Source: CF-46 sp042408445
GTDB taxonomy: Bacteria > Chloroflexota > Limnocylindria > Limnocylindrales > CSP1-4
NCBI GenBank assembly: GCA_042408445.1
Contig: JBHORC010000037.1
Location: 62,001-126,000 of the forward strand
Length of the DNA: 64,000 nt
Reading direction: 5' to 3'
Position numbers and translations under genes: made by a program. Positions 8,374-19,538 of this stretch are shown here, in pieces. Under the pieces are notes generated by a model. The model was not told the DNA's origin, did no database searches, and saw only the letters and a list, made by a program, of their open reading frames with translations. How positions within the stretch are numbered: the first letter of the stretch is position 1; each line of letters starts with the position of its first letter.

Positions 8374-9593
8374 GCCCGGACCCGGATCGATTGCAGCCCG
8401 CGGAGGATGAACCGTGGCTTCCAGCGGGGCTCCTCGACGAGCTCGAGTCGGGGCAGCTCCAGGAGCATCCGCCGGAACAGGATGTCGAACTCGACCTTGG
8501 CGAGCGGCGCGCCGAGGCAGTAGTGGATCCCGGCACCGAACGACAGATACGGGTTCGGGTCGCGGTCCAGGACGATCGCGTCCGCGTCCTCGAAGACCAG
8601 GGGATCACGGTTCGCGGCCGCGAACTGGAGCGCGAGCTCCTGACCCCGTGGAATCGCCACTCCGCCCACCTCGATGTCCTCGAGCACCCAGCGCTCGAAC
8701 ATCGGTGCCGGCGTATCGAACCGGAGCAGCTCCTCGATGGCGGTCGGGACGAGGGATGGATCGGCCCGAAGCGCCGCCAGCGCCTCCGGGTTCCGGAAGA
8801 GCGCGTACCAGGAGTTCGCCGCCCCGTTGACCGAGGCTTCATGGCCCGCGTTCAGGAGGAGCACGGCGGTTCCGATCAGCTCGCCCTCGGTGAGGCGGTC
8901 GCCGCCGGACTCGACGACGGCCGCCAGCTCGCTCAGGAGATCCTTGCCCCGGAATCGGCGCCGGCCCCGGACAAGGTCGCGGAGATACGCCTCGAAGGCC
9001 GCGCTCGCCTCCGTCGCCCGGCGCTGCATCTCGGGAGTGGGGTGGAGCTCGAACATCAGGGTCATGTCCGCCGACCATGGGCGGAGCAGGTGGCGGTTGC
9101 GCTCCGGGATCCCGAGCAGCTCCGCGATGACCGTCACCGGGACGAGCTCCATGAGGTCGGCGATCAGGTCGAACTCCTCGAGCTCGCGCGCCTGGGCGAC
9201 GATGCCGGCGACGATCTCCTCGATCCTCGGCCGCAGCGCTTCGACCGTTCGCGGCGTGAACGCCTTCGTCACGAGCCGGCGCAGGCGGGTGTGATCCGGC
9301 GGCTCCATGTCGATCATCTGCAGGTCGAGCAGGTTCCAGAACGCGGCCTGATCGGCGGGCGGTGGCGTGCGACCCCATTCCTCATGCGTCGCGACGTGGC
9401 GGTACGACCGCCCGAGCCGGCGATCCCGGAGCAGGGCGTTGACGTCCGCGTGGCGCGAGATCAGCCACTGGTTCGTCCGCTCGTCGTACAGGACCGGCGC
9501 CTCGGTCCGGAGCCGGGCGAGGGCGGGGTAGGGGTCGGCGACGAAGTCGGGATCCCAGGGGTCGTAGCCGAGCCCCGGAGGCGTGATGTTCAC
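8370..9593 (-). CDS. Cytochrome P450
   Basis: 407 aa, the typical size of a soluble bacterial class I P450. It has the I-helix oxygen-activation block LLLNAGHEAS, the K-helix ExxR as EELLR, and the heme-thiolate loop SFGAGIHYCLGAPLAK with ligand Cys359. The GTG at 9593 is preceded by GAGGGCGCGGAG. It begins 16 bp after the stop of the ABC permease gene on the same strand, so it may be the tail of that operon, and it is 4-bp overlapped with the CoA-binding gene downstream. No ferredoxin or reductase is nearby, so redox partners must be supplied from elsewhere. Substrate unknown. Confidence 0.95.
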   Translation of the reverse strand: MNITPPGLGYDPWDPDFVADPYPALARLRTEAPVLYDERTNQWLISRHADVNALLRDRRLGRSYRHVATHEEWGRTPPPADQAAFWNLLDLQMIDMEPPDHTRLRRLVTKAFTPRTVEALRPRIEEIVAGIVAQARELEEFDLIADLMELVPVTVIAELLGIPERNRHLLRPWSADMTLMFELHPTPEMQRRATEASAAFEAYLRDLVRGRRRFRGKDLLSELAAVVESGGDRLTEGELIGTAVLLLNAGHEASVNGAANSWYALFRNPEALAALRADPSLVPTAIEELLRFDTPAPMFERWVLEDIEVGGVAIPRGQELALQFAAANRDPLVFEDADAIVLDRDPNPYLSFGAGIHYCLGAPLAKVEFDILFRRMLLELPRLELVEEPRWKPRFILRGLQSIRVRA

Positions 9594-9609
9594 CGCTCCG
9601 CGCCCTCGC

Positions 9610-10677
9610 TCAGGCGGTCGCCTCGCGTTCGTACGGCCGGCCGTCCGCGGCGGGCGGCGTGCTGCGACCGATCAGGCCGGCCAGGATGATGATCGTGACG
9701 AGGTACGGCAGGGCGCTGAACACCTGGACCGGCAGGGCGCCGACGAGCTGGCCCAGATCGCCGGTCGGCTTCGCGAACGTGATCGTCTGGCCGAGGGTCA
9801 GGAACAGTGAGAACAGGAGGCCTGCTCCGAGCGCGCCGAGGGGCGTCCAGCGCCCGACGATCATCGCCGCGAGGGCGATGAACCCGCGACCAGCCGTGCC
9901 GCCGGCCTGGAACGAGTTCGAGAGCTCCAGCGACAGGAACGCGCCGCCGAGACCCGCGAAGGCGCCGCCGATCAGGACATTTCGATAGCGCAGGCGGATC
10001 ACGTCGATCCCGACGGTCTCGGCCGCCTTCGGGTGCTCGCCGACGGCCCGCGTCCGGAGCCCCCAGCGCGACTGGAACAGGAGCACCTGGAGGACGATCG
10101 CGGCGATCAGCAGGGTGATCGTGATCGGGCCCTGGTTCAGGATCGTCTGGAAGATCCAGCCGACGACGGGCAGGTCCGTGAGCTCCTTCGGCGGGGTGAT
10201 CTTGCCGAACTGGCCCGCGCTCGTCGGCGACGCGGCGGCGATCACGTTGTTCAGGTAACCGGTGATGCCGAACGCCGCGATGTTGATGATCGTGCCGCTG
10301 ATGATCTGGTCGACCCGCAGGCTGATCGACAGCCACGCGTGGAGCAGCGAGATCGCGACGGCGGACAGGATCGCGGCGATCAGCCCGATGAGGAGCGGCA
10401 GCGTCAGGCCCAGCGGCCCGGGCGTCGACACGCCCAGGATGCCGACGGCGGCGATCCCCGCGACCCATCCCGTGAATGCCGCGGTGAGCATCGTTCCCTC
10501 GATGCCGATGTTCACGACGCCGGAGCGCTCGCAGACGACGCCGCACAGCGCCCCGAAGCCGAGGGGCGTGGCCGCGCGGAGGATGATCGGCGCGCTCGTC
10601 GGCAGCACCGCGATCAGGTAGCCACCGATCTGGAAGAGGATCCCGAGGATCGGGATCCCGTACAGCACCTGGTCCAT
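9610..10677 (-). CDS. ABC transporter permease, nucleoside/sugar type (second subunit)
   Basis: 355 aa integral membrane protein of the BPD_transp_2 family, similar to NupQ/YufQ. Features include the conserved CERSGVVNIGIEGTML loop after the first helices, the stretch LGFGALCGVVCERSG, the EAA-like cytoplasmic segment TRAVGEHPKAAETVGIDVIRLRY, and about eight to ten hydrophobic helices. It forms the channel with the permease encoded just upstream; their coding regions overlap by one nucleotide in a CATCA junction (ATGA on the coding strand). Imports a nucleoside, purine or related sugar by family analogy; specificity cannot be read from the sequence. Confidence 0.92.
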   Translation of the reverse strand: MDQVLYGIPILGILFQIGGYLIAVLPTSAPIILRAATPLGFGALCGVVCERSGVVNIGIEGTMLTAAFTGWVAGIAAVGILGVSTPGPLGLTLPLLIGLIAAILSAVAISLLHAWLSISLRVDQIISGTIINIAAFGITGYLNNVIAAASPTSAGQFGKITPPKELTDLPVVGWIFQTILNQGPITITLLIAAIVLQVLLFQSRWGLRTRAVGEHPKAAETVGIDVIRLRYRNVLIGGAFAGLGGAFLSLELSNSFQAGGTAGRGFIALAAMIVGRWTPLGALGAGLLFSLFLTLGQTITFAKPTGDLGQLVGALPVQVFSALPYLVTIIILAGLIGRSTPPAADGRPYEREATA

Positions 10678-11831
10678 CAGGAGGTCACCGACTCGCTCGC
10701 ATAGGTCTTCGTGATCGTCTGTGCCTCGGCGGGCACGATCTGGGCACCCCGTCCGCCGAGCGCGCGGGCGATGACCGGCAACGCGACGAGGACGATGAGG
10801 ATGACGGCCTGCAGGACGTCGACGAGCTCGCGCGGCGTTCGTGCCTCGATCTGCATCTGGCCGGCGCCCGCGCGCATCGCCCCGAACAGGACGGCTGCCG
10901 GGATGATCGCGATCGGGTTCGACCGGGCGAGGAGCGCCACGGCGATCGCGTCGAAGCCGACCGACGTCGCGAAGCTCGTCTGTGTCTGATGGGTGACGCC
11001 GAGCAGCTCGTTCGCGCCGGCCATGCCGCCGAGCGCGCCGGACATCGCCATCGTCAGGACGATCAGCCGACGCGGCCGCATCCCGGCGTAGCGGGCCGCG
11101 TCAGGGTTTGCACCCGCGGTCCGGATCTCGAACCCGAGCGTCGTCCGGTAGAGCAGGAACCAGACGGCGACGACCGCCGCGACGGCGATGAGAATCCCGA
11201 CGTGGCCGGTCCGGCCCAGGAAGATCGGCAGCGCCGCGTGGCCGACGTCGAACGTCACGGGCGCCGGGGCCTTCGGGACCCGCAGCGGGCCGGCGACGAA
11301 CGCCGCGAGGATGTTCAACGCGATGTAGTTGAGCATGATCGTCGTGACGACCTCGTGGGCCCCGGACCATGCCTTCAGTGCGCCGGTGATCAGGCCCATG
11401 ACGCCACCGGCCAGGGTGCCGGCGATGAACGCGATCGGCGCGGCGATGAACACCGGCTGGTCCGCCAGGGCGACACCCACGGCGACGGAGCCGAGCACGC
11501 CCATGAGCAGCTGGCCCTGGACGCCGATGTTGAACAGTCCGGCCTTGAATCCGAGGGCGACGGCGAGACCGCCGAACACGAGCGGCGTCGACGCGACGAG
11601 CGTCGCGACGACGTTGTCGAAGCCGCCGAGCGACCCGCCGAGGAGCGCGCGATACGCGATGAGGGGCTGGAAGAGGTCGATCTTCCCGTCGCGGATCCAG
11701 GCCGCCGCGTACACGAAGATCGAGCCCACGATGATCGCCATCACGAGCGCGGCGATGGGCAGGACGATCACGGTCCGGAGCTGACGGATCCGCTCGGATC
11801 GACGCTGCGGCGCGGTGGCGTTCGCGGTCAC
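10677..11831 (-). CDS. ABC transporter permease, nucleoside/sugar type (first subunit)
   Basis: 384 aa membrane protein, NupP/YufP-like. A cytoplasmic N-terminus (RRSERIRQLRTV) leads into a first helix at about 22-46, then the conserved GLAVALGFKAGLFNIGVQGQ block and the cytoplasmic coupling segment TLGFEIRTAGANPDAARYAGM. The start overlaps the ATPase stop (4 bp) and the end touches the second permease, so the three transporter genes form one tightly coupled unit. Confidence 0.92.
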   Translation of the reverse strand: MTANATAPQRRSERIRQLRTVIVLPIAALVMAIIVGSIFVYAAAWIRDGKIDLFQPLIAYRALLGGSLGGFDNVVATLVASTPLVFGGLAVALGFKAGLFNIGVQGQLLMGVLGSVAVGVALADQPVFIAAPIAFIAGTLAGGVMGLITGALKAWSGAHEVVTTIMLNYIALNILAAFVAGPLRVPKAPAPVTFDVGHAALPIFLGRTGHVGILIAVAAVVAVWFLLYRTTLGFEIRTAGANPDAARYAGMRPRRLIVLTMAMSGALGGMAGANELLGVTHQTQTSFATSVGFDAIAVALLARSNPIAIIPAAVLFGAMRAGAGQMQIEARTPRELVDVLQAVILIVLVALPVIARALGGRGAQIVPAEAQTITKTYASESVTS

Positions 11832-13498
11832 GGCTGGTCGCCCGTGTGGTCGCCCGGCTGGCCAGTCGCGGGGTCGGCGGAGCCGATGACCGGCTCGGTT
11901 GCGGCGACGCGATCGCTCGGGATCGCCCCGCTCGCCACCGCCGCCTCGTGACGTGTTCCCGTCGCCATCAACATCCCGACCTCGTTCCGGTCGGCCGTGC
12001 GGCCGTCGAGGACGGCAACGATCTGGCCGCGATACATCACGGCGACCCGGTCGCTCAGCTCGAGGACCTCGTCCAGCTCCGCCGAGACGAGGAGCACCGC
12101 CGTTCCGGCATCGCGCTTCTTGATCGCCTGGCGATGGATGAACTCGATGCTGCCCACGTCGAGGCCGCGTGTGGGCTGATCCAGCACGAGCAGGCGAAGG
12201 TCGCCGTCCAGCTCCCGGGCGACCACGATCTTCTGCTGGTTGCCGCCCGACAACGTCCCGGCCGTCAGCTCGGCCGACGGCGTCCGGATGTCGTACTCGG
12301 CGATCGCCCGCTTGCCGCGCTCGATGATCGCGTCGTCGTTGCGCAGGATCCCGCGCGCGTACGGGGCGTGGTAGTAGTCGGTCAGCACGAGGTTGTCGGC
12401 CACGGAGAAGCCGAGGACCAGCCCGAAGCGATGGCGGTCGGCCGGCACATAGCCGGTCCCGAGGTTGGTCATGTGGCGGGTCGCGAGGTCGGTGACGTCG
12501 CGGTCGTCGAGCCGCACCGTCCCGGCGGCCGGCTTCCGCAACCCGACGATCGCCTCGACGAGCTCGTCCTGGCCGTTGCCCGCGACTCCGGCGATGCCGA
12601 AGATCTCGCCCGCGCGGATCTCGAAGTCGACGCCGCGGACCACCTCGGTCCCGCGGTCGTCGTTGACCTGGAGGCCGGAGACCTGCAGCCGGACGTCGGC
12701 GGGATGCGACTCGCCACGGTCGACGACGAGCTGCACGTCCCGCCCGACCATCAGCGACGCGAGATCCTCCTCGTTCGTCTCCGACGGGATCCGCTGGCCG
12801 ACGACGCGGCCGCGCCGGATGACCGTGATGCGATCGGCGATCGCGAGGACCTCGTAGAGCTTGTGGCTGATGAAGACGATGCTGTGGCCTTCCTCGGCCA
12901 GGCGCCGGAGGACCGCGAAGATCTCGTCCGTCTCCTGGGGAGTCAGCACCGCCGTCGGCTCGTCCAGGACGAGGACCCGGGCGTTGCGATAGAGCGCCTT
13001 CAGGATCTCGACCCGCTGCTGCCAGCCGACGGACAGCGTCCCGACCTTCACGTCCGGGTCGATGTCGAAGCCGAACTGCTTGCCCAGGGCCACGATCCGC
13101 CGCTTCGCCTCGCGCCGGTCGAGGAAGACCGGGTTCGCCATCGTCTCCTCGCCGAGGAGGATGTTCTCGGCGACGGTCAGGACCGGGACGAGCATGAAGT
13201 GCTGGTGAACCATGTTGATGCCGCGGGCGATCGCATCCGTTGGGCTGGCGATCCGGACCGGGCTGCCGTCGATGAGGATCTGGCCCTCGTCCGGCCGGGC
13301 GAGGCCGTAGAGGATGTTCATCAGCGTGGTCTTGCCGGCGCCGTTCTCGCCGAGCAGGGCGTGGATCTCGCCGGGTCGGACCTCGAGGTCGATGTGGTCG
13401 TTCGCGATGACGCCCGGGTACCGCTTCGTGATGCCCCGCATCTCGAGCGCCGGCGCGCGGACCGGTGCGGCGGGTGCGATCCCCTCCGTCGCGGTCAC
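11828..13498 (-). CDS. ABC transporter ATP-binding protein, tandem domains (NupO/YufO-like)
   Basis: 556 aa with two ABC cassettes. Cassette 1: Walker A GENGAGKTTLM, a signature written LSVGWQQR as usual in this family, Walker B LVLDEPTAVLTPQE. Cassette 2 starts near residue 260 with degenerate Walker A (GIAGVAGNGQDELVEA) and has signature LSGGNQQK and Walker B LLVLDQPTRGLDVGS. This arrangement is that of ATPases for ribose/nucleoside importers of the carbohydrate uptake-2 type. It energises the two permeases downstream. It starts 155 bp after the lipoprotein gene, with a strong hairpin in that gap. Confidence 0.95.
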   Translation of the reverse strand: MTATEGIAPAAPVRAPALEMRGITKRYPGVIANDHIDLEVRPGEIHALLGENGAGKTTLMNILYGLARPDEGQILIDGSPVRIASPTDAIARGINMVHQHFMLVPVLTVAENILLGEETMANPVFLDRREAKRRIVALGKQFGFDIDPDVKVGTLSVGWQQRVEILKALYRNARVLVLDEPTAVLTPQETDEIFAVLRRLAEEGHSIVFISHKLYEVLAIADRITVIRRGRVVGQRIPSETNEEDLASLMVGRDVQLVVDRGESHPADVRLQVSGLQVNDDRGTEVVRGVDFEIRAGEIFGIAGVAGNGQDELVEAIVGLRKPAAGTVRLDDRDVTDLATRHMTNLGTGYVPADRHRFGLVLGFSVADNLVLTDYYHAPYARGILRNDDAIIERGKRAIAEYDIRTPSAELTAGTLSGGNQQKIVVARELDGDLRLLVLDQPTRGLDVGSIEFIHRQAIKKRDAGTAVLLVSAELDEVLELSDRVAVMYRGQIVAVLDGRTADRNEVGMLMATGTRHEAAVASGAIPSDRVAATEPVIGSADPATGQPGDHTGDQP

Positions 13499-13594
13499 GG
13501 CTCGATCCTCGTCACGACCCGATCCTCGTCACGACGTTCGCTGATCCTCGGCTGAGGTGCGGCGGGGTGGCCCCGATTGCGACAGGGTACAGAA

Positions 13595-13628
13595 ACGCGG
13601 ACCGGCCGAGTCGCCTCGGCCGGTCCGC
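13595..13628 (-). terminator. Strong hairpin between lipoprotein and ABC genes (partial terminator)
   Basis: A perfect 15-bp GC-rich stem with tetraloop TCGC: 13595-13609 pairs with 13614-13628. On the reverse strand the stem is followed by TTTCTGT, a short T-run. It lies right after the BMP lipoprotein stop and before the ATPase start. It probably ends most transcripts or protects the 3' end of the binding-protein mRNA, giving more lipoprotein than transporter. Confidence 0.75.
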
Positions 13629-13653
13629 GGTGAGCTGCTGGGAGAGCGGTCGC

Positions 13654-14850
13654 CTAGCCGGCGGTCCCGCACTTGTCCGGGCACGTCTTGAGGGTGCCCG
13701 CCTTCATCGCCGCGAGAGCCGCGTCGAGCTTGGCCTGGGTGTCTGCCGCCCACGCGCTCGCCTTGTCGTGACCCGGCGAGGCGCCGACGCCGTCGTTCTT
13801 CGCGTCGTAGAGCGAGTCGCCCGCCTTGGCGGAGTTGCTCGCGACGGCCTTGAGCGCGTCCGACACCGCCAGCTGGAGGTGCTTCTCTGCGCTCGTGAGG
13901 AGGCACGGTCGGGCATTCGCGTACGACTGGTACTGGTCCACGTCGACGCCGATGCCGAGAATGTTCGCCGCGCACGCGGCGTCGAGGACGCCGTTGCCGG
14001 TGAGGCCTGCGACCTGGAACAGGACGTCGACGCCCTTGTTCTGGGCCAGGTAGTTCTCGGCGAACGTCTTGCCGCCCGCCTGGTCCTGGAACGCTGCCGC
14101 GCTGAAGTCGTTCGTCACGTAGGCCGAGACGACCTTGATGTTCGGGTTGACCGACTTCGCGCCGAGCTCATAGCCCTGGATGTAGCGCACGCACGGGGCG
14201 CAGATGCTCGTCCCGCCGATCGCGCCGATCGTGCCGGACTTCGACGCGCCCGCGGCGACGATGCCCGCGAGGTAGCCGGCCTGGTCCTCCTGGAACGCCA
14301 GGGAGATGTACTTCGGCAGCAGGGTCTTCGCGTCGCCCTTGCAGGCGAACGTCGCATCCGGGAGGCCCTGCTCGTTCACGCAGATCGGGCTCTGGTCGAC
14401 GCCGATGAACCACGTGTTCGGGTTGTCGTGGGCCGCCTGGACCGTCGCGCTGGCGAGGTTGAAGCCGACGGTCACGATGACGTCGAACTTCTGATCGACG
14501 AACGACTTGATCGACGGCGCGTAGTCCGAGGCGCTCGTCGGGACGATCGACTGCGGAGCCGGGGCGCCGATGGCGGTGGCGCCCTCCTGGGCACCCTTGA
14601 AGGAGTACTCGTTGTAGTTCTTGTCGTTCAGCGTCCCGATGTCGGTGACGACACCGATTTTCAGGGTGGACGAAGCGGCCGGCGCGGACGGGGACGCCGC
14701 TGCCGCGGACGGGGATTCGGCGGCGGTCGACGGGGGTACCGCCACGCTCGGCGCCGACGAGGCGCTCGGGCTGGCGCCGCCGCTCGTACAGGCCGACAGC
14801 AGGATGGCCACGCTGCCGAACAGCGTCAGGCCAAGGGAACGGGTGCGCAT
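13654..14850 (-). CDS. BMP/PnrA-family substrate-binding lipoprotein
   Basis: 398 aa. The ATG at 14850 is fixed by an AGGAGG 4 nt upstream and by the lipoprotein signal MRTRSLGLTLFGSVAILLSAC, with lipid-modified Cys21 in LLSAC. A Ser/Pro/Ala-rich tether (22-65) leads to the binding domain: KIGVVTDIGTLNDKNYNEYS, FDVIVTVGFNLASAT, AGYLAGIVAAGASKSGTIG, DVLFQVAGLTGNGVLDAA. These are hallmarks of the BMP family (PF02608), which binds purine nucleosides in characterised members. Two additional Cys pairs (SPICVNEQ...FACKG, ICAPCVRY) could form disulfides. First gene of the importer operon. Confidence 0.93.
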   Translation of the reverse strand: MRTRSLGLTLFGSVAILLSACTSGGASPSASSAPSVAVPPSTAAESPSAAAASPSAPAASSTLKIGVVTDIGTLNDKNYNEYSFKGAQEGATAIGAPAPQSIVPTSASDYAPSIKSFVDQKFDVIVTVGFNLASATVQAAHDNPNTWFIGVDQSPICVNEQGLPDATFACKGDAKTLLPKYISLAFQEDQAGYLAGIVAAGASKSGTIGAIGGTSICAPCVRYIQGYELGAKSVNPNIKVVSAYVTNDFSAAAFQDQAGGKTFAENYLAQNKGVDVLFQVAGLTGNGVLDAACAANILGIGVDVDQYQSYANARPCLLTSAEKHLQLAVSDALKAVASNSAKAGDSLYDAKNDGVGASPGHDKASAWAADTQAKLDAALAAMKAGTLKTCPDKCGTAG

Positions 14851-15059
14851 GTGTCCTCCTCGATCATCGAGAGCCGTCCGGCCGATCGCTGACTCGCAGG
14901 TCCGGGTCCGGTCTCGAAGCAACGCGCCCCGCAGGGCGGCCGATCGGCGCATCGTAGCGACCTGCGGCATCACGGGGCAAGCGAACGCGACGCGGCCCCA
15001 CGGCCCGTGTTGCCCGGGACGAGCCAGCGCCCGCGGTCGGCATCGCCGAGACTGGCTCC

Positions 15060-16606
15060 ATGACCGATCCCATCGACCAGCTGCCGGCGGGCGGCCACAG
15101 CTCCACCGGCATCGCCTATGACGACGAGGGCGTCGGCGAGCCGGTGGTCCTCGTCCACGCCGGCGTCGCCGACCGAAGGATGTGGTCGGCGGTCGCACCG
15201 ATCCTGGCCGCGCGCCACCGGGTGATCCGGCCCGACGCCCGCGGCTTCGGCGAATCCATGCCGCCGACGGGGCCCTGGTCCCACCACACGGACCTGCTCG
15301 GTCTCCTCGACGAGCTCCTCGTCACGCGAGCCCATCTCGTGGGTGCGTCGATGGGCGCCGGCGTCGTCGTGGAGGCGGCGCTTGCCCGGCCCGAGGTCGC
15401 GGCGTCGCTCGTGCTTGTCGCGCCGGGTGGCGCGCTCTTCGGCGATTCGCCCGAGGCGCTCCGGCCGGTGTGGGCCGCCGAGGTGGATGCGCTCGACCGG
15501 GGCGATGTCGACGCTGCGGTGGAGGTCAACCTCCGAGCGTGGGTCGACGGGCCGGATCGACCGGCCGATGCGGTCGATCCCGAGGTCCGGGCGTTCGTCG
15601 GCCGGATGCAGCGCGAGGCGTTCGAGCTGCCCGAATGGGACCAGGAGGCGGCGCCGGAGCACGAGCTGTCGCCGGCCGCCGTCGACCGCCTCGGCGAGCT
15701 TCGCTGCCCGGTGCTCGTCGTGGTCGGCGAGCGCGACCAGCCGGCGGTTCGCGAGGCAGCCGAGCGGATCGTCGCGGGGGCGCCGCGAGCGCGACTCGTC
15801 GTCTGGCCGGACGTCGCCCACATGCTCACGCTCGAGCGGCGTGACGCCTTCGTCGAGCTGCTGACGTCGTACCTCGACCAGGTCGGCGCGACGCCAGGGG
15901 CACGGTCCGCGGCCCGCTCCGCGGCGACGGGGTCGGCCACGGACGCGTCGGCGCCCCTCCGATGGGTTGCGCTCGGCGACAGCTACACGATCGGAACGGC
16001 AACGCGCGACGAGCGGGAGCGATGGCCGAACCAGCTCGTCGACGGGTTCGCGGCTCGCGGCCTCGCGCCGGGGCTCCGGCTCGTCGCGAACCTGGCGGTC
16101 AACGGCTACACGTCGCGCGACGTCATCGACCTGGAGCTGCCGGCGCTCGACGCGCATCACCCGGAGTTCGTCTCGCTCCTCATCGGCGTGAACGACGTCG
16201 TCCAGGGCGTGCCGGCGTCGACGTACGAGGCGAACGTCGCGACGATCCTCGACGAGCTGCTCCGCCGCCTGCCCCCCGCCCGGATCCTCGCGGTCTCGAC
16301 GCCCGATTACACGGTGACGCCCCAGGGCCCGAGCTACGGGGAGCCGTCCCGACAGGCAGCCGCGATCCTCCAGAACAACGACATCCTCCAGCGACTCGCC
16401 GCGGCCCGGGGCATTCCCTTCGTCGACATCTACGATCTGTCCCTCGGCGCGGCCACGGACCGCTCCCTCGTCGCCGACGACGGGCTCCATCCGTCCGGGA
16501 TGCAGTACGCCGCCTGGGTGGACCGCATCGGGCCGGTCGTCGTCGCAATGCTCGCCGAGGCGGTACCGGCCCAGAAATCCCTCGAGGCACCGCGCACGGA
16601 GACACG

Positions 16607-16610
<4 letters not shown>
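15060..16610 (+). CDS. Fusion of an alpha/beta hydrolase and an SGNH/GDSL hydrolase
   Basis: 516 aa, two complete-looking hydrolases in one reading frame. N-terminal half (about 15-275): oxyanion block VVLVHAGVADRRMW, nucleophile elbow GASMG with Ser97, acid Asp226 (VVGERD) and His254 (DVAHM). After a low-complexity linker (280-298, GARSAARSAATGSATDAS) comes an SGNH domain: block I ALGDSYTIG with Ser308, block III IGVND with Asn378, block V DDGLHPSG with Asp474 and His477. Both catalytic sets are intact, so the protein should be a bifunctional esterase/lipase-like enzyme. No signal peptide. Its stop overlaps the next ATG (ATGA), coupling it to a UvrA-like protein. Confidence 0.9.
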
Positions 16611-18994
<2,384 letters not shown>

Positions 18995-19011
18995 CGGACG
19001 GTCGTCCGCTC

Positions 19012-19398
19012 TCAGCCGCCCGAGTGCTCGCCCGCTCGCAGCTCGTGGAGCCGGGCGTCGCTGATCCCGAGGTGATGGGCGATCTCGTGGAGAAGCGTCT
19101 CCTCGATCGCCCGCTCGAGTCCATCCGGCGTCCGGTTGGCGCGTCTCAGCGGACCGCTGAACAGCGTGATCTTGCTCGGGACCGGGACGTTGTCGACGCC
19201 GAAGCTCGTCCGCGGGACGCCCTGGTACAGGCCGTAGAGCCCGCGGGCGCCGACCGAGGCGAGCTGTTCGGGTGTCGCCTCGTCCTCGACGACGATCGCC
19301 ACGGAGCCGAGCCGCTCGAGAAACGGCTCCGGGAGTCGGTCCAGCACCGCGTCGATCACGGCGGCGAAGTCAACCTCATCCGGCGTCATCGGCACCAT
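19012..19398 (-). CDS. Zincin-like metallopeptidase (PF06262/DUF1025 family)
   Basis: 128 aa from ATG 19398, chosen because TATCGT lies exactly 6 nt upstream, the leaderless pattern of this genome, and because the family is about 120-130 aa. It opens MVPMTPDEVDFAAVIDAVLD and carries the HEIAHHLGISD active site (HExxHH) near the C-terminus with ITLFSGPLRR before it. These small cytosolic proteins fold as minimal zincins; proteolysis has not been generally shown. It converges with the UvrA-like gene, 17 bp apart. Confidence 0.88.
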   Translation of the reverse strand: MVPMTPDEVDFAAVIDAVLDRLPEPFLERLGSVAIVVEDEATPEQLASVGARGLYGLYQGVPRTSFGVDNVPVPSKITLFSGPLRRANRTPDGLERAIEETLLHEIAHHLGISDARLHELRAGEHSGG

Positions 19399-19404
19399 CC
19401 GGGC

Positions 19405-19410
19405 ACGATA
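19405..19410 (-). promoter_or_regulatory. -10 element for the metallopeptidase gene
   Basis: TATCGT on the reverse strand ends 6 nt before ATG 19398, so the start codon would be at or next to +1. Confidence 0.55.
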
Positions 19411-19538
19411 CCCGGCGCCCTGCCGACGGACCAGCGGCTTCACCGACTCGTCTGTGACGACCCAGCGCCGACCATGTTCAGGCAGCCGGACGCCGGAGCA
19501 CGCGCGAGCCGCCGCGCAAGCCTCGATCGGAACGGCTG

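Noticed and set aside
15962..16606. Upstream extension of the UvrA-like reading frame
   Set aside because: It overlaps the SGNH domain in another frame and has no UvrA similarity; ATG 16607 overlapping the previous stop is the natural start.
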